Below the pieces are notes generated by a model that worked only from the letters and a program-made list of their open reading frames with translations, was not told the DNA's origin and did not search any database. A DNA stretch of 64,000 nucleotides, from the NCBI RefSeq assembly GCF_001280015.1, contig NZ_LGDV01000190.1:62001-126000 (forward strand), in the 5' to 3' direction. The translations under genes and the position numbers were made by a program. This document shows positions 1-7,125 of this stretch, piece after piece. This DNA comes from Streptomyces sp. MMG1121. GTDB taxonomy: Bacteria; Actinomycetota; Actinomycetes; Streptomycetales; Streptomycetaceae. Position 1 is the stretch's first letter; each line of letters starts with the position of its first letter.

Positions 1-2
1 AG

Positions 3-455
3 GCCATCATCGGCCGCTATCTGGGCGCGGACGACGCCCAGGGCGCGCGTGAGGCCTGCCGCCGCATGGTGCAGTGGGGCGTCGCGACCGGCATCGTGCT
101 CGGTGCGCTCGTGGTGGCCGCCCGTCCACTCTTCCTCCCGCTGTTCACCAGCGACTCCGTGGTCAAGGACGCCGCGCTGCCCGCCCTGCTGATGGTGGCA
201 CTGTCGCAGCCCATCTGCGGGATCGTCTTCGTCCTGGACGGAGTCCTGATGGGCGCGGGCGACGGGCCGTACCTGGCCGGGGCCATGGTCGTCACCCTCG
301 CCGTGTTCGCTCCGGTGGCCGTACTGGTCCCGGCACTCGGCGGCGGTCTCACCGCGTTGTGGGCAGCGATGACACTGATGATGACGATCCGCATGCTGAC
401 CCTGTGGCTGCGCGCCCGCTCGGGCCGCTGGATCGTGACGGGCGCGACCCGCTGA
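3..455 (+). CDS. MATE family efflux transporter, C-terminal part (5' end outside window)
   Basis: The open frame runs in from the left edge and ends at 455, giving the last 150 or so residues of a multidrug and toxin extrusion (MATE) type membrane transporter. Hydrophobic segments alternate with short polar loops (around GIVLGALVVAARPLF, ALLMVALSQPICGIVF, YLAGAMVVTLAVFAPVAVLVP). The motif QPICGIVFVLDGVLMGAGD is typical of the second half of MATE proteins, where a repeat of the first-half motif sits. MATE proteins use a cation gradient to export organic cations. The gene converges on rplI, with a shared hairpin at 504-539 and a parS site just after its stop. Family call is firm, substrate is unknown. 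Confidence 0.85.
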   Translation, partial: AIIGRYLGADDAQGAREACRRMVQWGVATGIVLGALVVAARPLFLPLFTSDSVVKDAALPALLMVALSQPICGIVFVLDGVLMGAGDGPYLAGAMVVTLAVFAPVAVLVPALGGGLTALWAAMTLMMTIRMLTLWLRARSGRWIVTGATR

Positions 456-456
456 C

Positions 457-472
457 TGTTTCACGTGAAACA
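457..472. other. parS: parS centromere site 1
   Basis: Exact 14-bp palindrome GTTTCACGTGAAAC at 458-471, extended to 16 bp with the flanking T and A. This is the ParB recognition sequence of Streptomyces and most other bacteria. It lies directly after the MATE stop codon. Confidence 0.95.
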
Positions 473-503
473 TGCACCCGTGGCCACCCTTGTCCAGCCA
501 TGA

Positions 504-539
504 GAAAGGGGCCGCACCGGTGACGGTGCGGCCCCTTTC
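504..539. terminator. Bidirectional hairpin terminator between MATE gene and rplI
   Basis: Perfect 15-bp inverted repeat, arms 504-518 and 525-539 with a 6-base loop. The outer ends of the arms are gaaa and tttc. It lies between two convergent genes, so it probably ends transcripts from both sides. Confidence 0.8.
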
Positions 540-581
540 AGAGCTGCTCACATGTCAAGCTGCTCAAGCCGAGCGGAGCGA

Positions 582-1028
582 TCAGCCCGCGACGACCTCG
601 ATGTTGACCTTGGCGGCAACCTCGGGGTGCAGACGCACGGACGTCTCGTGGGCGCCCAGGGTCTTGATCGGGGCAGACAGCTCGATGCGACGCTTGTCGA
701 CCTCGGGGCCACCGGAAGCCTTGATCGCGGACGCGATGTCGGCCGGGGTGACAGAACCGAAGAGACGGCCGGCGTCGCCGGAGCGGACGGCCAGACGGAC
801 CTTGACGCCCTCGAGCTGGCCCTTCACCTGGTTGGCCTGCTCGATGGTCTGGATCTCGTGGATCTTGCGGGCGCGGCGGATCTGCTCGACGTCCTTCTCG
901 CCACCCTTGGTCCAGCGGATAGCGAACTTCCGCGGGATCAGGTAGTTGCGAGCGTAACCGTCCTTGACGTCGACGACGTCGCCCGCGGCACCGAGGCCGG
1001 AGACCTCGTGGGTGAGGATGATCTTCAT
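582..1028 (-). CDS. rplI: 50S ribosomal protein L9
   Basis: 148 residues, the usual length for bacterial L9. The N-terminal domain begins [19 protein letters not shown] and contains the conserved [10 protein letters not shown] segment (about residues 23-33) that binds 23S rRNA. A long connecting helix (about 45-75) leads to the C-terminal domain. L9 sits at the base of the L1 stalk. It is the last gene of the leftward operon rpsF-ssb-rpsR-rplI, 18 bp after rpsR, and ends at the 504-539 hairpin. The start is ATG with an upstream purine-rich RBS (aagggaag). Confidence 0.98.
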   Translation of the reverse strand: MKIILTHEVSGLGAAGDVVDVKDGYARNYLIPRKFAIRWTKGGEKDVEQIRRARKIHEIQTIEQANQVKGQLEGVKVRLAVRSGDAGRLFGSVTPADIASAIKASGGPEVDKRRIELSAPIKTLGAHETSVRLHPEVAAKVNIEVVAG

Positions 1029-1046
1029 GAGTCGGTCACCCTTCCC

Positions 1047-1283
1047 TTATCGCGCGGTGGACGTGTAGGGCAGCAGCGCCATCTCACGGCTGTTCTTGAC
1101 GGCCGTGGCGACGTCACGCTGGTGCTGCGTGCAGTTGCCGGTCACGCGGCGGGCACGGATCTTGCCGCGGTCGGAAATGAACTTCCGCAGCATGTTCGTG
1201 TCCTTGTAGTCCACGTACGTGACCTTGTCCTTGCAGAAAGCGCAGACCTTCTTCTTCGGCTTGCGCACAGGCGGCTTCGCCAT
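1047..1283 (-). CDS. rpsR: 30S ribosomal protein S18, zinc-binding (C+) form
   Basis: 78 residues. The N-terminal part carries CAFC (about residues 14-17), and a further Cys follows in GNCTQHQ. These are the ligands of the C+ (zinc-ribbon) version of S18. The core [23 protein letters not shown] is the conserved 16S rRNA and S6-binding region. S18 dimerises with S6, whose gene heads the same operon. Streptomyces genomes usually also carry a cysteine-free paralogue elsewhere that is induced under zinc limitation; that is general knowledge and not visible here. The RBS aggagaaac precedes the ATG. Confidence 0.97.
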   Translation of the reverse strand: MAKPPVRKPKKKVCAFCKDKVTYVDYKDTNMLRKFISDRGKIRARRVTGNCTQHQRDVATAVKNSREMALLPYTSTAR

Positions 1284-1364
1284 GATGTTTCTCCTGTGTG
1301 ATCAAGAAGTGTGGGTAACGATCCACCCTCGACCGGGCCGGCCCCGAAGGACCGGATCCAAGGC

Positions 1365-1970
1365 CTAGAAGGGGGGCTCGTCCGAGTAGCCGCCACCGCT
1401 GCCGCCGCTGCCGCCGTTGCCGCCGGAGCTACCGCCGCCCCAGCCGCCACCACCCTGGTTGCCACCGGCGGGAGCCCCGCCGGTCGCCCACGGGTCGTCG
1501 GCCGGAGCGCCGCCGCCCTGCTGACCGCCGCCGGGGCCACCGCCCCAGCCGCCGCCACCCTGGCCGCCACCGCCGCCGTAACCGCCCTGGCCACCGCGAG
1601 CGCCACCGGCGGTCTTGGTGACCTTGGCCGTGGCGTTGCGCAGGCTGGGGCCGACTTCCTCGACGTCCAGCTCGTAGACCGTGCGCTTGACGCCGTCACG
1701 GTCCTCGTAGGACCGCTGCTTCAGCCGGCCCTGCACGAGCACGCGCATGCCTCGCTGGAGCGACTCGGCGACGTTCTCCGCCGCCTGACGCCAGACCGAG
1801 CAGGTCAGAAAGAGGCTTTCGCCGTCCTTCCACTCGTTCGTCTGGCGGTCGAAGGTGCGGGGAGTGGACGCGACGCGGAACTTCGCGACCGCCGCACCGG
1901 ACGGGGTGAAGCGCAGCTCGGGGTCGTCGACAAGATTGCCGATGACCGTGATGACGGTCTCGCCTGCCAT
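1365..1970 (-). CDS. ssb: Single-stranded DNA-binding protein
   Basis: 201 residues. The OB-fold spans about residues 1-115 ([21 protein letters not shown] ... [16 protein letters not shown]). A glycine/glutamine-rich disordered linker of about 70 residues follows, and the protein ends in the acidic tip DEPPF. That tip recruits partner proteins such as PriA and RecO in bacterial SSBs. SSB coats ssDNA during replication, recombination and repair. It lies in the standard rpsF-ssb-rpsR arrangement. The linker has repeated GGGG/GGQGG runs, longer than the E. coli linker in glycine content and typical of actinomycete SsbA. Confidence 0.97.
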   Translation of the reverse strand: MAGETVITVIGNLVDDPELRFTPSGAAVAKFRVASTPRTFDRQTNEWKDGESLFLTCSVWRQAAENVAESLQRGMRVLVQGRLKQRSYEDRDGVKRTVYELDVEEVGPSLRNATAKVTKTAGGARGGQGGYGGGGGQGGGGWGGGPGGGQQGGGAPADDPWATGGAPAGGNQGGGGWGGGSSGGNGGSGGSGGGYSDEPPF

Positions 1971-2047
1971 GGGGGAACCTCTCGGCGGGTTTGCTGCTGG
2001 CTGCTTGGTGCTGCTACTCGAATCCCGAGATCAGCTGAGCGGAAGGC

Positions 2048-2338
2048 TCAGTGCATCTCGGGGCGGAGGACCTTGGTCCGGAGGACCGACTCGTTCAGGT
2101 TCATCTGGCGGTCGAGCTCCTTCACGACCGCAGGCTCGGCCTGCAGGTCGATGACCGAGTAGATGCCCTCGGGCTTCTTCTTGATCTCGTACGCGAGACG
2201 GCGACGACCCCAGGTGTCGATCTTCTCCACCTTGCCGTTGCCCTCACGGACGACGGAGAGGAAGTTCTCGATCAGGGGGGCGACAGCGCGCTCCTCCAGA
2301 TCGGGGTCGAGGATGACCATCACCTCGTAGTGACGCAT
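2048..2338 (-). CDS. rpsF: 30S ribosomal protein S6
   Basis: 96 residues beginning [17 protein letters not shown] and ending [11 protein letters not shown]. The frame is open further upstream, but the start at 2338 is chosen because a strong RBS (aaaggaggtggg) lies just before it and the product then has normal S6 length. The [25 protein letters not shown] segment is characteristic. S6 binds 16S rRNA together with S18. It is the first gene of the rpsF-ssb-rpsR-rplI operon, and its promoter should lie in 2340-2610. Confidence 0.97.
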   Translation of the reverse strand: MRHYEVMVILDPDLEERAVAPLIENFLSVVREGNGKVEKIDTWGRRRLAYEIKKKPEGIYSVIDLQAEPAVVKELDRQMNLNESVLRTKVLRPEMH

Positions 2339-2611
2339 GTGGAACCCACCTCCTTTGGACTCAGCGGCCACGGTCGTTCCGTGGCAGGAGGGTTGTGATG
2401 CGTACGCAACGGTATCGGCCACCCCTGACAATCGGGGGGCTCCGCCGGGGATCCCCTCGATGACCTGGTCAGGCCTGGGCAGACACCGGTGCAGACGGTA
2501 CAGACTACCTGCACACCCGCTTCCGGTTGAAATCCGGCGGTGAAGGCCGTCAATCTGTACACGTCCGGTGTTTGCGGCGCTACGATGCGCCGCCTTCCGC
2601 AGGAGGTGCCC

Positions 2612-2929
2612 ATGGCACAGGCATTGCATCCCAACACCGCTGGCTCCCTCTTCGCCACAGACGGCAAGCCCCATCCGCTCCAGGACAGCTTGATGGCGGC
2701 CACGCTCGTCCTCGGCGTGCTGTCCTTCATCACGTCCTTCTTCCACAGCCTCCATCTGCTGACCTCGTGGACAGGCCTGGTGGGGCTGGGCATCGGCATC
2801 TACGGACAGTGGGTGTCCGTGACCACGCGGCAGCGCTTCGGCCTGATCCTGGGGCTCGGCGCCGCAGGGGTCGGTTTCCTGATCGGCATGGCACACGGCG
2901 GACTGTTCGGCGGACTCATCGGCAGCTGA
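2612..2929 (+). CDS. Small membrane protein, function unknown
   Basis: 105 residues from the ATG at 2612, which follows an excellent RBS (aggaggtgcc). The frame extends further upstream, but that part lacks such a site. About three hydrophobic segments are visible: [33 protein letters not shown] and [23 protein letters not shown]. No catalytic motif is seen. It is divergent from rpsF and lies upstream of femX in the same direction. I recognise it only as a small conserved Streptomyces membrane protein found next to rpsF and do not assign a role. Confidence 0.8.
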   Translation: MAQALHPNTAGSLFATDGKPHPLQDSLMAATLVLGVLSFITSFFHSLHLLTSWTGLVGLGIGIYGQWVSVTTRQRFGLILGLGAAGVGFLIGMAHGGLFGGLIGS

Positions 2930-3107
2930 GGGCCGGACGGCGCCCGCCAGACGCCTTTTCGGACCCCACGGACCGCCCGGGTCGCCCGCACAGCCGGGGT
3001 TAAGGCCCGTACGCCCAGTCGGGGCGCTCGCACGGCGCAGTAGGCTTCGGCGCGAGAGCCGGAGCCCCTGTACCCATGGGGACACACCAGCCCGAGGAGC
3101 GCCCCGA

Positions 3108-4229
3108 ATGAGCCTGACCCTGAGGACCATCAGCCGCGAGCAGCATCTGGCCTACATCCAGAGCCTGCCGGCGGCGAGCCACATGCAGGTCCCGGCCTGG
3201 GCCGACGTCAAGGCGGAGTGGCGCTCGGAGAGCCTCGGCTGGTTCGACGAGCGCACCGGCGAAATGGTCGGCGCGGGCCTGGTCCTCTACCGTCAGCTGC
3301 CCAAGATCAAGCGCTACCTCGCCTATCTGCCCGAGGGCCCGGTCATCAACTGGTTCGCGCCGAATCTGGACGACTGGATCCAGCCGATGCTCGCGCACCT
3401 GAAGCAGCAGGGCGCTTTCTCGGTGAAGATGGGCCCGCCGGTGATCATCCGCCGCTGGAACGCGGAGACCATCAAGAAGGGCATCCAGGACCAGGACGTC
3501 AAGCGGCTGCGCGACATGGAGGCCGACTTCATCGAGCCGCGCGCCTTCGAGGTGGCCGACAAGCTGCGCCGCATGGGCTGGCAGCAGGGCGAGGACGGCG
3601 GCGCCGGCTTCGGCGACGTCCAGCCCCGCTACGTCTTCCAGGTGCCGCTGGCGAACCGTTCCCTGGAAGAGGTCCACAAGAACTTCAACCAGCTGTGGCG
3701 CCGCAACATCAAGAAGGCCGAGAAGGCCGGCGTCGAGGTCGTCCAGGGCGGTTACCAGGACCTGGCCGAGTGGCAGCGGCTGTACGAGATCACGGCCGTG
3801 CGCGACCACTTCCGGCCCCGCCCGCTGTCGTACTTCCAGCGCATGTGGACGGCCCTCAACACCGAGGACCCGAACCGGATGCGGCTGTACTTCGCCCGGC
3901 ACAACGGGGTGAACCTCTCCGCCGCCACCATGCTGATCGTCGGTGGGCACGTCTGGTACTCCTACGGCGCCTCCGACAACATCGGCCGTGAGGTCCGGCC
4001 CTCGAACGCGATGCAGTGGCGGATGCTGCGTGACGCGTACGCGCTCGGCGGCACCGTCTACGACCTGCGCGGCATCTCCGACTCGCTGGACGAGACGGAC
4101 CACCTGTTCGGCCTGATCCAGTTCAAGGTCGGCACGGGCGGGCAGGCCGCCGAGTACCTCGGCGAGTGGGACTTCCCGCTGAACAAGCTGCTCCACAAGG
4201 CGCTCGACATCTACATGTCGCGCCGTTGA
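3108..4229 (+). CDS. femX: FemX-like peptidoglycan bridge-forming aminoacyltransferase (lipid II:glycine glycyltransferase)
   Basis: 373 residues of the FemABX family, which transfers an amino acid from aminoacyl-tRNA to the stem peptide of lipid II. The two GNAT-like halves are visible: residues 1-180, with [14 protein letters not shown] and an aromatic acceptor region [14 protein letters not shown], and residues 185-373, with [47 protein letters not shown] and [11 protein letters not shown], all hallmark segments. Streptomyces peptidoglycan carries a single glycine bridge to LL-diaminopimelate, and FemX is assigned to that step. The ATG follows the RBS ggagcgcccc. An alanine-racemase-like gene lies 83 bp downstream, and a penicillin-binding protein is nearby, consistent with a wall-synthesis neighbourhood. 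Confidence 0.9.
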   Translation: MSLTLRTISREQHLAYIQSLPAASHMQVPAWADVKAEWRSESLGWFDERTGEMVGAGLVLYRQLPKIKRYLAYLPEGPVINWFAPNLDDWIQPMLAHLKQQGAFSVKMGPPVIIRRWNAETIKKGIQDQDVKRLRDMEADFIEPRAFEVADKLRRMGWQQGEDGGAGFGDVQPRYVFQVPLANRSLEEVHKNFNQLWRRNIKKAEKAGVEVVQGGYQDLAEWQRLYEITAVRDHFRPRPLSYFQRMWTALNTEDPNRMRLYFARHNGVNLSAATMLIVGGHVWYSYGASDNIGREVRPSNAMQWRMLRDAYALGGTVYDLRGISDSLDETDHLFGLIQFKVGTGGQAAEYLGEWDFPLNKLLHKALDIYMSRR

Positions 4230-4312
4230 GCCGCGGGCGTTTGATTCCATAGGCTTCACAGCTTTCACACCTCTGACAAACCGCAGCTACGAGAAAGGTT
4301 CCGGGTCCGGCC

Positions 4313-5344
4313 ATGGCGCTCACGCTCTACGTCGACACCGCGCGCTGGCGTGCGCACCACAAGCACGTGCAGGAGCAGTTCCCGGGCCTCGTCCCGGTCT
4401 GCAAGGGCAACGGCTACGGCTTCGGACACGAACGCCTCTCGGAGGAGGCCACGCGCCTGGGCGCGGACCTGCTCGCCGTCGGCACGACCTACGAGGCCGC
4501 GCGCATAAAGGATTTCTTCGGCGGTGACCTGCTGGTGCTGACGCCGTACCGGCGCGGCGAGGAGCCCGTGCCGCTGCCCGACCGGGTGGTGCGCTCGGTG
4601 TCGTCGATCGACGGCGTCTACGGCCTCGTCGGCGCCCGCGTCGTCATCGAGGTGATGTCCTCGATGAAGCGGCACGGCATCAGCGAGCAGGACCTGCCGC
4701 AGCTGCACCAGGCCATCGAGAACGTCCGGCTGGAGGGCTTCGCCATCCATCTGCCGCTGGACCGCACCGACGGCTCGGACGCCGTCGAGGAGGTCATCGG
4801 CTGGATGGACCGGCTGCGCGCGGCCCGGCTGCCGCTGCACACGATGTTCGTCAGCCATCTCAAGGCCGACGAACTGATCCGGCTCCAGCAGCAGTTCCCG
4901 CAGACCCGGTTCCGTGCCCGCATCGGCACGCGGCTGTGGCTGGGGGACCACGAGGCCACCGAGTACCGCGGTGCGGTCCTGGACGTGACACGCGTGGCCA
5001 AGGGCGACCGGTTCGGCTACCGCCAGCAGAAGGCGGCCTCGGACGGCTTCCTGGTGGTCGCGGCGGGCGGAACGTCGCACGGGGTGGGCCTGGAGGCCCC
5101 GAAGGCCCTGCACGGCGTCATGCCGCGCGCCAAGGGCGTCGCACGGGCCGGCCTCGCCACGGTCAACCGGAACCTTTCTCCGTTCGTCTGGGGCGGCAAG
5201 CAGCGCTGGTTCGCGGAGCCGCCGCACATGCAGGTGTCGATCCTGTTCGTGCCCTCGGACGCCCCGGAGCCGAAGGTCGGCGACGAGCTGGTGGCCCATC
5301 TGCGGCACACCACGACCCAGTTCGACCGCATCGTGGACCGCTGA
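4313..5344 (+). CDS. Alanine racemase-like PLP protein
   Basis: 343 residues resembling the N-terminal TIM-barrel of alanine racemase. The PLP-lysine motif appears as VCKGNGYGFG (about residues 28-37; canonical Alr reads VKANAYGHG), and a barrel-like layout follows (FAIHLPLDRTDG, TMFVSHLK, RARIGTRLWLG). Near the end, LRHTTTQFDRIV parallels the terminal substrate-loop region of Alr. It is shorter than a standard Alr (about 370-390 residues), and several signature motifs are altered, so true racemase activity is uncertain. It follows femX by 83 bp and is probably co-transcribed, so a role in amino-acid supply or wall peptide modification is inferred. It ends at a strong hairpin. Confidence 0.75.
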   Translation: MALTLYVDTARWRAHHKHVQEQFPGLVPVCKGNGYGFGHERLSEEATRLGADLLAVGTTYEAARIKDFFGGDLLVLTPYRRGEEPVPLPDRVVRSVSSIDGVYGLVGARVVIEVMSSMKRHGISEQDLPQLHQAIENVRLEGFAIHLPLDRTDGSDAVEEVIGWMDRLRAARLPLHTMFVSHLKADELIRLQQQFPQTRFRARIGTRLWLGDHEATEYRGAVLDVTRVAKGDRFGYRQQKAASDGFLVVAAGGTSHGVGLEAPKALHGVMPRAKGVARAGLATVNRNLSPFVWGGKQRWFAEPPHMQVSILFVPSDAPEPKVGDELVAHLRHTTTQFDRIVDR

Positions 5345-5381
5345 GCCCGGTTCAGGGCGCTGAATCCCTGTCAGCACAGCG

Positions 5382-5418
5382 AGAAGGCCGTACACGCGTC
5401 ATTCGTGTACGGCCTTCT
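5382..5418. terminator. Bidirectional hairpin terminator
   Basis: Inverted repeat with 15-bp arms (5382-5396 and 5404-5418) and a 7-base loop between two convergent genes, followed on the plus strand by cttcttc. It likely ends both transcripts. Confidence 0.8.
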
Positions 5419-5465
5419 TCATGGCTTCTGCCGGGTGCTCTGCGACCTCCGGAGAGTGTGTTCGC

Positions 5466-7016
5466 TCAGAGCGAACGGTTCTCGGGGGAGGGCGGCTGTG
5501 GCCGGCCCCAGTCCACCTGGGGCCCCTCGAAATGGGCGGCGTGCCGCGGCTCATAGGCCGCCGCGCCGAGCACGAAGACGTCCGCCGCGCCGTCGAGCAC
5601 ACCACCCGAGGGGTCGTCATCACCGGACCGGCGTACGACGTCCCGTTCCGGCATGAGGATGTCGCGCACGACGACGGCGCACAGGTACAGCGTGCCCGCC
5701 AGGTGCAGCACGATCGCCCAGTGGTAGCCCTGCGTCGGCAGCCCCTTGTGGGCGTCTCCACTGGTCGTGTACGCGAGATACGTCCAGATGCCCAGGAAGT
5801 AGGCCACCTCGCACGCCTGCCAGATGAGGAAGTCGCGCCACTTGGGCCGGGCGAGTACCGCCAGCGGCACCAGCCACAGGACGTACTGCGGGGAGTAGAC
5901 CTTGTTGGTGAGGATGAAGGCGGCCACCACCAGGAAGGCCAGCTGTGCGAAGCGCGGCCGGCGCGGGGCGGTGAACGTCAGCACGGCGACGCCGAGGCAG
6001 CACAGCATCATCAGCACCGTGGCGGCGGTGTTCACGAAGCCGGTGGAGGGCGGGTTGCTGGAGTTCTGCGACCAGATCAGCCAGAAGGAGCCGAAGTCGA
6101 CGCCCCGGTCGTGGCTGAACGTGTAGAACTTCGACCAGCCCTGGAAGGCGAACAGCATCACCGGCAGGTTCACCACGACCCAGGCGATCACCGTGCTGAG
6201 CGTGGCCTGGATGAACTCCCGCCACTTCCCGGCCCGCCAGCACAGCACGAGGAGCGGGCCGAGCAGGAACACCGGATAGAGCTTTGCGGCCGTGGCAAGG
6301 CCCAGGAGGACGCCGAAGGCGACGGGACGACTCCGGGACCACATCAGCATCGCGGCGGCCGTGAGCGCCACGGCCAGCAGGTCCCAGTTGACGGTGGCGG
6401 TCAGCGCGAGGGCGGGCGCCAGGGCGACGAGGAGGCCGTCCCAGGGACGCCGGCGGTGGGTGCGGGCCACGCAGACGGCGAGGACGGCCGCGCACACCAG
6501 CAGCATCCCGGCGTTGACGAACCAGTACCACTGCTCCTGGTGCTGGATGCTGCCGCTGTGCGGGGTCAGCCAGGAGGCCACCTCCATGAACACACCGGTC
6601 AGCACCGGATATTCGAGGTAGCCCATGCCGCCGGACATGTCGTCCGGGAGCCTGTCGAAGTACGGCACGAGATGGTCGGCGAACCCACGCCCCTGGTAGA
6701 GGTGAGGGATGTCCGAGTAGCAGGCGTGCGTGTACTGGCTGCTCGCGCCGAAGAACCAGCCGCTGTTGTAGCAGGGCGCCTTCTGGACCAGGCCGAGGGC
6801 GAACATCCCGATCGTCACCAGCGCGACCACCCGCACGGGCGTCCACCAGGACATGCCGAGCAGGGCCCGCCGCCCGATGGGGCCACCGATCAGCTCACTG
6901 CCGGCCGCGGCGACCTCGTCCTCCCTGGTCGGCTGCACCGGTTCTGCCATCGCGGACCGCACGGGCTCGGGCTCGGGCTCGTGCACGCTCGAGGGCGTCA
7001 TCTCTGCACTGGGCAT
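5466..7016 (-). CDS. GT87-type polyprenol-phosphate-dependent glycosyltransferase, multi-pass membrane protein
   Basis: 516 residues from the ATG at 7016, chosen because agga lies 8 bases upstream; the frame is open for 24 more codons. After a cytoplasmic N-terminus of about 60 residues come some ten or more hydrophobic segments. The GT87 (formerly DUF2029) pattern is visible: the loop with YLEYPVLTGVFMEVASWL, then AFGVLLGLATAAKLYPVFLLGPLLVL and FILTNKVYSPQYVLWLVPLAVL. GT87 enzymes such as mycobacterial PimE add mannose from polyprenyl-phosphate-mannose to lipid-linked glycans outside the membrane. Here the acceptor is unknown. It lies downstream of the penicillin-binding protein gene but is separated from it by a terminator and a parS site, so it probably has its own promoter. 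Confidence 0.85.
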   Translation of the reverse strand: MPSAEMTPSSVHEPEPEPVRSAMAEPVQPTREDEVAAAGSELIGGPIGRRALLGMSWWTPVRVVALVTIGMFALGLVQKAPCYNSGWFFGASSQYTHACYSDIPHLYQGRGFADHLVPYFDRLPDDMSGGMGYLEYPVLTGVFMEVASWLTPHSGSIQHQEQWYWFVNAGMLLVCAAVLAVCVARTHRRRPWDGLLVALAPALALTATVNWDLLAVALTAAAMLMWSRSRPVAFGVLLGLATAAKLYPVFLLGPLLVLCWRAGKWREFIQATLSTVIAWVVVNLPVMLFAFQGWSKFYTFSHDRGVDFGSFWLIWSQNSSNPPSTGFVNTAATVLMMLCCLGVAVLTFTAPRRPRFAQLAFLVVAAFILTNKVYSPQYVLWLVPLAVLARPKWRDFLIWQACEVAYFLGIWTYLAYTTSGDAHKGLPTQGYHWAIVLHLAGTLYLCAVVVRDILMPERDVVRRSGDDDPSGGVLDGAADVFVLGAAAYEPRHAAHFEGPQVDWGRPQPPSPENRSL

Positions 7017-7054
7017 GGGGCACATCCTGCCGTACGTGTCTAAGAAAAAGCCGA

Positions 7055-7086
7055 GGGCCGCCGCACCTCGAGAGGTGCGGCGGCCC
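7055..7086 (-). terminator. Rho-independent terminator after the class A PBP gene
   Basis: Perfect 14-bp arms (7055-7068 and 7073-7086) around a 4-base loop. On the minus strand the stem is followed by ggctttttcttag, a clear U tract. It separates the PBP gene from the GT87 gene. Confidence 0.85.
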
Positions 7087-7087
7087 A

Positions 7088-7103
7088 TGTTTCACGTGAA
7101 ACA
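7088..7103. other. parS: parS centromere site 2
   Basis: Exact GTTTCACGTGAAAC at 7089-7102 with flanking T and A, in the spacer between the PBP and GT87 genes. Confidence 0.95.
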
Positions 7104-7125
7104 CCCACGGTGAGCGAAATGGCCG